Source: Armatimonadota bacterium
GTDB taxonomy: Bacteria > Sysuimicrobiota > Sysuimicrobiia > Sysuimicrobiales > Humicultoraceae
Assembly (NCBI GenBank): GCA_016198805.1
Contig: JACQHU010000049.1
Location: 1-10,959, forward strand
DNA length: 10,959 nucleotides
Direction: 5' to 3'
Each line of letters opens with the position of its first letter. Positions within the stretch are counted from its first letter, which is position 1. This document shows, piece by piece, positions 6,433 through 10,959 of this stretch. The position numbers were made by a program, and so were the translations under genes. The notes under the pieces are model-generated. The model made no database searches, was not told the DNA's origin, and saw nothing but the letters and a program-made list of their open reading frames with translations.

Positions 6433-6458
6433 GCCCCGCGATGACCCCCGACCGTCAA
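6423..6458. repeat. 10-bp direct repeat pair at the esterase/antitoxin junction
   Basis: CGACCGTCAA occurs at 6423-6432 and 6449-6458. The second copy covers the esterase stop codon (6455-6457), and the first supplies the TTGACG -35 element of the antitoxin promoter on the minus strand. A small duplication of the esterase 3' end could have created the -35 box. Chance recurrence cannot be excluded. Confidence 0.4.
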
Positions 6459-7477
6459 AGCGATCCGGGGCGCTGGGAGCCAGCCAGCGTCTCACAGAGC
6501 CGCCTCAGCGACTCGACGTATCGGTAGTTGATGCTGGAGTGGTCGTCGTCGAACTCCTGGTATTCGTGTCGGATGCCGAGCGCCTCCAGGCGACGATGGA
6601 GCTGCCGGGCGCCCAGGTGCAGGTTGTACTGGTCCCGCGAGCCGCACTCGAAGTAGATCAGTCTGAGTGCGCGCAGGGCGTCGGCGTGCCGCGCCGCCAT
6701 GTGCACCGGATCCCAGGCCAGCCACCGCGCCCAGGTCGCCTCATCGAGCTCGCCCGTGTACGGGTCGAACGGCAGGTCGAAGAAGAACGGCGGCCGCTGC
6801 GGGTTGGGCGAGTACGCCATGGCCATGGCGGCGATGTTCACCGCCGTGAGGGCGTCCTCGGTCTTCTTCGGCATCTCCAGGAAGGCGCGCAGGAACCCCT
6901 CGACGCCGCCGTGCTTGGATGTGATGTTGCAGAACTTCCAGAAGTCCGGCTTGTAGCAGGCCTCGAAGAACATGTCCCCGGAGTGCGCGGTGACCGCGCC
7001 GAACACCTCGGGATGGCGCATCGCGAGCACCAGCGCGCCGTAGCCGCCGCTGGATTTGCCGTTGATCCCCCGGTGCGCCGCCTCCGCCAGCGTCCGGTAC
7101 CGCCGGTCGATGTGCGCGACGATCTCCTCGACGACGAAGTCCTCGTAGCGGCCGGTCGCCTCGGAGTTCAGGTACTGGCTGCCGCCGAACTTCGTGAAGC
7201 CGTCGACCATGACCAAAATGGCCGGCGGGGCGCCGGAGGCGATCACCCGGTCCATGCACTCCGGCAGCGACAGTACCCAGGGGTTGTAGTTCACCGCCGA
7301 ACGCGCGGTCCCGGTGAAGCCGTGCAGCCAGTAGATCGTGGGATAGGCCGTGGTGCCGTCGTTGTATCCCGGCGGGAGATACACGGGGATCCTTCGGACC
7401 TGCGGGTCGCCCAGCGGGTTCCCCGCCAGAGCGCGGCTCTCGATCTCTTCAGCGACGACCCGGCCGGGTGAGGTCAT
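6455..7477 (-). CDS. Esterase-D-like alpha/beta hydrolase (putative esterase, PF00756-type)
   Basis: This is a 340-residue alpha/beta hydrolase. The nucleophile elbow is GKSSG (140-144), giving Ser142. The acid is probably Asp282 in CGSRDQYNLH, and the base is His313 in DDDHSSINYRY. IPVYLPPGYNDG and YPTIYWLHGFTG at the front give the strand and oxyanion region common to the esterase D/feruloyl-esterase group. There is no signal peptide, so it should act inside the cell, perhaps removing an acyl group from an imported sugar; that substrate is inferred. The ATG at 7477 overlaps the MOSC gene stop in an ATGA arrangement, which decides the start, although the frame is open further upstream. Length is somewhat above the usual 250-300. 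It ends 61 bases before the antitoxin, without an obvious terminator. Confidence 0.88.
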   Translation of the reverse strand: MTSPGRVVAEEIESRALAGNPLGDPQVRRIPVYLPPGYNDGTTAYPTIYWLHGFTGTARSAVNYNPWVLSLPECMDRVIASGAPPAILVMVDGFTKFGGSQYLNSEATGRYEDFVVEEIVAHIDRRYRTLAEAAHRGINGKSSGGYGALVLAMRHPEVFGAVTAHSGDMFFEACYKPDFWKFCNITSKHGGVEGFLRAFLEMPKKTEDALTAVNIAAMAMAYSPNPQRPPFFFDLPFDPYTGELDEATWARWLAWDPVHMAARHADALRALRLIYFECGSRDQYNLHLGARQLHRRLEALGIRHEYQEFDDDHSSINYRYVESLRRLCETLAGSQRPGSL

Positions 7478-8001
7478 GACTCCCCGTCCACGTCCGCCGG
7501 CGCGCCCGTGCGTCCTGCTCCGGCGCCGCCTGGGGCAGCGGCTACGGCCTCCACGCCCACCGGGTCGCCCCGGCGGATCATCCCCTGCCCGACCGTGGCC
7601 ACGACCCTGCACAATATGCCGCGCCGGCCGCGCAGCGCGTCACGGAGCGCGTACGGATCGGTGGAGGCGTTATACGTCCCGATGACCTCGCAGGGCTCGC
7701 ACGGCCCGGTGAGTTCCATGATCGCCTCGCCGACCCTCAGGCGTGCGCCCCTCGGGAGACCGTCCAGGCCGGGAAGGTCCACCGTGAGTTGCTCTTTGAG
7801 CGCGCCGTGGGCGAAGCCGAAGGCCTCAAGCGTCCGACGGTCGGCGATCAACACCTGCCGGGATGAATCCGGACGGTTCTTCCCGTGGACGTCGCCTTCC
7901 AGCCCATGACCCACCAGGGCCCGCACTTCATCGACATCCACGGGGGGTTGCTTGTGCGCGCGCAGGAGATGGATCGACAGCACCACGCCGCGATCGGCCA
8001 C
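7474..8001 (-). CDS. MOSC domain-containing protein
   Basis: This 175-residue protein is essentially a single MOSC domain. Recognisable parts are VVLSIHLLRAHKQPP, the GLEGDVHG segment (33-40), RQVLIADRRTLEAFG (48-62), the LTVDLPGLDGLPRGARLRVGEA strand-loop region (72-93) and the cysteine pair in LTGPCEPCEVIG (98-108). MOSC domains bind molybdenum cofactor or carry sulfur, and the partners of small stand-alone members are mostly unknown. The C-terminal tail is low-complexity (Ala/Gly-rich). I chose the GTG at 8001 because AAGGAGG lies 8 nt upstream; earlier in-frame starts would run into the GH20 gene. This leaves a 37-nt gap after GH20, and the stop overlaps the esterase start by 4 nt. Its presence in a sugar operon is unexpected, and its role here is not known. 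Confidence 0.87.
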   Translation of the reverse strand: MADRGVVLSIHLLRAHKQPPVDVDEVRALVGHGLEGDVHGKNRPDSSRQVLIADRRTLEAFGFAHGALKEQLTVDLPGLDGLPRGARLRVGEAIMELTGPCEPCEVIGTYNASTDPYALRDALRGRRGILCRVVATVGQGMIRRGDPVGVEAVAAAPGGAGAGRTGAPADVDGES

Positions 8002-8016
8002 GTCTACGCCCTCCTT
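7999..8016 (-). promoter_or_regulatory. Ribosome-binding site deciding the MOSC gene start
   Basis: On the minus strand AAGGAGG is followed by 8 nt and then GTG (8001-7999). It lies in the short gap after the GH20 stop, so it fixes the MOSC start here rather than at upstream in-frame codons that would overlap GH20. Confidence 0.7.
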
Positions 8017-8038
8017 CTGCCGGCTCACATCCCGCAGG

Positions 8039-10177
8039 TCATCGCCGCCCAGCGCTCCGGCGGGGCTCGTCAAGCGCAGTGATCGCAAAGATCACCGGCC
8101 CACCCTCGCTTGCGCCGGATTCCAGATCGATGGTCACGATCATCCGCTCCGGCCGGGGACTGACCCAGCACAGCAATGAGAGCCGCACGTCCACCCCCGC
8201 CCGGGTACGCCCACTCCAGGCAATCTCGTGCTCGATGGAGGCCGGATCGTCCAGCCAGGTCCCGATGTTCCGCCGGTACTGCACCGGGATCTCGGCGGCC
8301 TCCCCGTCCTCGAAATGGATTCGATAGACGCCGACGGTTTCCCCAAACCGCGTCTCAGGGTACGGCAGGGCATGCAGGACGCAGAGTTCGACCGCGCGAC
8401 GGCGGACGGGGAGCGTCACGCGCGCAGGCATGCCCCTTGTCGGGTGCCGGACGCCGCGCAGCATGACGACACTGCGCCCGCCGTTGGCGTCCGGATCGAT
8501 GACGTCGAAGAGCACGCCGCCGAACCGCTGCGGGCCCGTCGGGAGGTTCCGGAGATCATAGCCGGACCCCTTCTCCAGCCAGCCCGCTCCATCATCGACG
8601 TGGCTGCGGGTGGCGACCGGGCGCAGGTTCAGCGGCCGGCCTGCCACCGTGCGCGGCAGGTCGCGCTGCTCCCGCCAGTCGCTGCGGAACCGCCCGGCGG
8701 CCTCGACCGGGCTCAGCCGCGGCTCGGGCCGGTCGGCGGTCCAGAAGTGGTCCCCCGCCGCCAGATAACTGGCGATCTGGGGATATTGTGACAAGGCAGT
8801 CCGGTTCCCGAAGTAGCCGGTCCAGGTGGTGCGGACCATACCCGCGGCGCCGGCGCGGCGGGCCTCGTAGGCCAGCGACGCGATGTTCTCGTGGCGGAAC
8901 CAGGTGGCGGCCAGCACCGGGAACCCCCAGGCCCGGAAGCGCTCGAGGCTGGGGAAGCGGGCGGCCCCGTGGTACTGCCAGTCCACCATCATGATGTCGC
9001 GGGGCAGCCGGGACAGCTCAGGCGCGTAGTCGCTGGTCAGCAGGACGTCGCCCCACATCATCGTCCCGACCCCGCGGCTCTTGAGATGCTCGTAGAGCCG
9101 CAGGGTGTCGCGGACGAACAACTCGCCGAAGCCCAGCCGCCGCCCGTCCTCCGACCAGGGGAAGGGCACGACGTTGCGCACCTCGTCGTGGCCGATGTGC
9201 AGGAACCGCGGCCGGAACAGCGCGATGGCTTCATCGAAGATCGGCAGGATCACCTGATACACGCGCGGGTTCAGCGGATTGTAGGCAAAGCGCGCCGGCG
9301 CCACCTCCGCGGGCATCTCCAGCAGATCCAGGTTCTGGTCGTTGTGGAACAACCACCCCGAGTGACCCAGCGTCTGAATCAGCGGCACCGGCTCCATCAG
9401 GTGCTCCCGCGCGGCGGCGACCACCGCGGCCGCCTGGGCTTTGGTGGCACCCTCGGGATGCCAGATGGTGGGGGCGGACTCCCACTGCACGTACTCCGAC
9501 TCCGCGATCAGCACGTTGAACTTGTAGCGGCTGAAGATGCGGTCGATCAGCGCGGTGTGGAAGACATGCGAGTAGCCGTCGAGGACCACGTGCACCGCGC
9601 GGATGGGGTGGTCGGGCCAGTCACGGATCTCCACGCCGGGCGAGATCAGCCGGCCGCCGTCGGACCGGATCAACTGCCGCAGGGTCTGGATCGCGTAGAA
9701 GGTCCCGCGGCGGTCGACACCCGCAGCCAGCAGCAGACCGGGGGCCACTCGCAGGACGTACCCTTCGGGGCCAGGATCCTGCGAGTCGAGGCGCAGCCCG
9801 TCACGGGCCAGGTGCGCTGCGACCAGCGGGTTGAGCGCCGCCTCGCCGATCAGCACGAGGCCACCCTGCGGCAGATCGCCCGCGACCGCAGACGCCTCGA
9901 CCACCTCCAGCGGCGGGCTGCCCCACGCGATGAGTTCCTCGTTCAGTTCGCGGACTGCGTAGAGGTCCTCAGGCTGCGCGGCATCGCCCACGACGATCCG
10001 CGCACCGGCGGCAAACTCGAAGGGTCGGTCCAGCCAGCGGACGGTTTTTGGCTGGGGAATGATGCGGCCATCCGACGGAGGCGTGACGTACGCGTCGGGG
10101 AGCGCCCCGGGCTGAGAGGACGCGGGCGCCGCCAGCACCAGTATGACAGCCCCACAGACGGTCCCGGCCAGCCTCAC
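8039..10177 (-). CDS. Secreted GH20-like beta-N-acetylhexosaminidase with C-terminal beta domain
   Basis: This is a large exported glycosidase of 712 residues. The N-terminal hydrophobic segment (LAGTVCGAVILVLAAPASS) is a signal peptide. A GH20b-type domain follows (about 35-170, with IIPQPKTVRW and a FYAIQTLRQLI motif). The TIM-barrel (about 185-480) carries the catalytic pair in FLHIGHDEV, Asp331-Glu332, encoded at 9182-9187. MMWGD, VDWQYHG and TTWTGYFGN are likely sugar-lining segments. In GH20 the acid/base is this Glu and the substrate acetamido group acts as nucleophile. The usual RGxxLDxxR motif is degenerate (IRAVHVVLDGYSH), so substrate range may differ. A C-terminal beta-sandwich-like region (about 510-695) is of unrecognised type. 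I prefer GTG at 10177: it overlaps the upstream stop as GTGA and places Arg right after Met; GTG at 10192 would add five residues. It probably belongs with the upstream binding protein. Confidence 0.88.
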   Translation of the reverse strand: MRLAGTVCGAVILVLAAPASSQPGALPDAYVTPPSDGRIIPQPKTVRWLDRPFEFAAGARIVVGDAAQPEDLYAVRELNEELIAWGSPPLEVVEASAVAGDLPQGGLVLIGEAALNPLVAAHLARDGLRLDSQDPGPEGYVLRVAPGLLLAAGVDRRGTFYAIQTLRQLIRSDGGRLISPGVEIRDWPDHPIRAVHVVLDGYSHVFHTALIDRIFSRYKFNVLIAESEYVQWESAPTIWHPEGATKAQAAAVVAAAREHLMEPVPLIQTLGHSGWLFHNDQNLDLLEMPAEVAPARFAYNPLNPRVYQVILPIFDEAIALFRPRFLHIGHDEVRNVVPFPWSEDGRRLGFGELFVRDTLRLYEHLKSRGVGTMMWGDVLLTSDYAPELSRLPRDIMMVDWQYHGAARFPSLERFRAWGFPVLAATWFRHENIASLAYEARRAGAAGMVRTTWTGYFGNRTALSQYPQIASYLAAGDHFWTADRPEPRLSPVEAAGRFRSDWREQRDLPRTVAGRPLNLRPVATRSHVDDGAGWLEKGSGYDLRNLPTGPQRFGGVLFDVIDPDANGGRSVVMLRGVRHPTRGMPARVTLPVRRRAVELCVLHALPYPETRFGETVGVYRIHFEDGEAAEIPVQYRRNIGTWLDDPASIEHEIAWSGRTRAGVDVRLSLLCWVSPRPERMIVTIDLESGASEGGPVIFAITALDEPRRSAGRR

Positions 10178-10959
10178 AGCCGGGCATTCCACTGCCTCAC
10201 CGCCCAGTCGAGCGCATCTTTGGGGCTGCGCTTCCCGTAGAACGCGCTCTCCACGGCCTCCCGGAAGATGCGGAAGAGGTCGCCGGCATGAGGGGCGACG
10301 ACGGTGAGGTCGCGGGCGAACGGCAGGTCGGCGGCGGCCACCTTCCGGGCCACGTCTTCGGGACCGGGGCCGCCCCTGCGGAAGAATGGATCGGCCGCCG
10401 CCTGCCTGGTCGACGGGAAGACGACGACCTGTTTGCTGAACTCGAGCTGGTTCTCGTCGTTGGTGACGAAGAGCGCAAAGTCCACCGCCTGCGCCGCAAC
10501 TCGGCTGGCCCGGGGCACGGCGACCGTCATGGTGGCCAGGTGGAGCGTGTTGCCTTTCCCTTTGGGATAGGCCGCCACGAACGTCTGGGCGTACACGTCC
10601 GGGTTGTCGCGCTTCACGCGCAGCAGGAACTGCGGGCCGGTGATCAGCATCCCCAGTTGTCCGGCGCTGTAGCGCTCGGTGGCGCCCAAGTATCCGCGCC
10701 GGAGCGTGTCCTCGGGAAAGTAGTCTTCCTTAAAGAGGTCGACGTAGCGGGCCAGGTAGCGGACGTGCTCGAGCGAGTTGAAGACGGCCTGCTTCCCATC
10801 GCGGCTGAGGATCGGCAGGCCGTTCTCCTGGAAGCGATGCAGCAGTCGCACGCCGTCCACGTTGGGCATGAAGCCGTACGTCTTCGCCCGGTCCTTGATG
10901 GTCCGGGCCTGCTGGATCATCTCGTCTTCCGTCTGCGGCGGTTCGTTCGGGTTCAGGCC
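10174..10959 (-). CDS. Sugar ABC transporter substrate-binding protein, family 1 (partial, 5' end outside window)
   Basis: The C-terminal 261 residues are visible; the frame stays open to the right edge, so the signal peptide and N-lobe start are missing. The fragment begins GLNPNEPPQTEDEMIQQA, the NPPxTWDE-like segment typical of family-1 solute-binding proteins. It continues with a hinge/C-lobe containing GMLITGPQFLL, YPKGKGN and an AAQAVDFALFVTNDENQLEFS segment. The ending is a KDALDWAVRQWN helix, as in many SBP_bac_1 proteins. Outside the membrane it should capture the sugar for the two permeases encoded at 5761-3979. The internal ATG at 10920 is not the start, since coding character continues upstream of it. 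The gene stop overlaps the GH20 start by 4 nt. The ligand cannot be told from this fragment, but the next gene suggests an amino-sugar-containing oligosaccharide. Confidence 0.88.
   Translation of the reverse strand, partial: GLNPNEPPQTEDEMIQQARTIKDRAKTYGFMPNVDGVRLLHRFQENGLPILSRDGKQAVFNSLEHVRYLARYVDLFKEDYFPEDTLRRGYLGATERYSAGQLGMLITGPQFLLRVKRDNPDVYAQTFVAAYPKGKGNTLHLATMTVAVPRASRVAAQAVDFALFVTNDENQLEFSKQVVVFPSTRQAAADPFFRRGGPGPEDVARKVAAADLPFARDLTVVAPHAGDLFRIFREAVESAFYGKRSPKDALDWAVRQWNARL

Noticed and set aside
7478..7612. Upstream in-frame extension of the esterase
   Set aside because: It overlaps the MOSC gene and encodes a Gly/Arg-rich segment; the ATGA overlap at 7474-7477 marks the real start.
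8891..10240. 449-codon open frame on the plus strand
   Set aside because: It is antisense to the GH20-like gene, whose signal peptide and catalytic motif are clear; shadow composition.
1..10959. tRNA, rRNA, CRISPR arrays, transposases or phage genes
   Set aside because: I looked on both strands and saw none; all DNA apart from gaps of 75 bases or less is accounted for by the minus-strand genes.

Overview
This 10.96 kb stretch is GC-rich (about two thirds G+C by eye) and bacterial. Every gene I can support lies on the minus strand, so transcription runs from high to low coordinates. Packing is tight: several stop/start overlaps and no gap longer than about 75 bases. High GC, a family-1 sugar ABC transporter, a GH20-type glycosidase, a DUF4127 protein and a PF12831-type FAD oxidoreductase together suggest a free-living saccharolytic bacterium, perhaps Armatimonadota-, Chloroflexota- or deep Firmicutes-like. 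The taxonomic guess is weak because no marker gene is present.

In order of transcription: (i) 10959-6455 holds the C-terminal part of a sugar ABC substrate-binding protein, a secreted GH20-like beta-hexosaminidase, a MOSC-domain protein and an esterase-D-like hydrolase, joined by 4-nt overlaps and one 37-nt gap. (ii) 6458-5837 holds a ribbon-helix-helix antitoxin and a MazF/PemK toxin, with their own AT-rich promoter carrying three direct repeats at an exact 11-bp period. (iii) 5761-3979 holds the two sugar ABC permeases (MalF-like, then MalG-like). (iv) 3953-1100 holds a DUF4127 protein overlapping an FAD-dependent oxidoreductase. (v) 1026-1 holds a secreted PsbP-like protein and a partial zinc-ribbon/membrane protein, probably a separate unit.

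Blocks (i), (iii) and (iv) read as one glycan-use locus. The GH20 enzyme would cut a beta-hexosaminide outside the cytoplasm, and the binding protein and permeases would import the product. The esterase, MOSC protein, FAD oxidoreductase and DUF4127 protein would modify it. The substrate cannot be read from the sequence. No transporter ATPase is in the window; in this family it is often encoded elsewhere and shared.

Three things stand out. A toxin-antitoxin pair sits between the two halves of a transporter operon, with an iteron-like operator covering its promoter and start codon. The MalG-like permease has no ATG, GTG or TTG at the expected start, but an ATC codon lies 8 nt after a strong ribosome-binding site. 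A DUF4127 gene overlaps an FAD oxidoreductase gene in an amino-sugar-like locus, which hints at an uncharacterised catabolic step.
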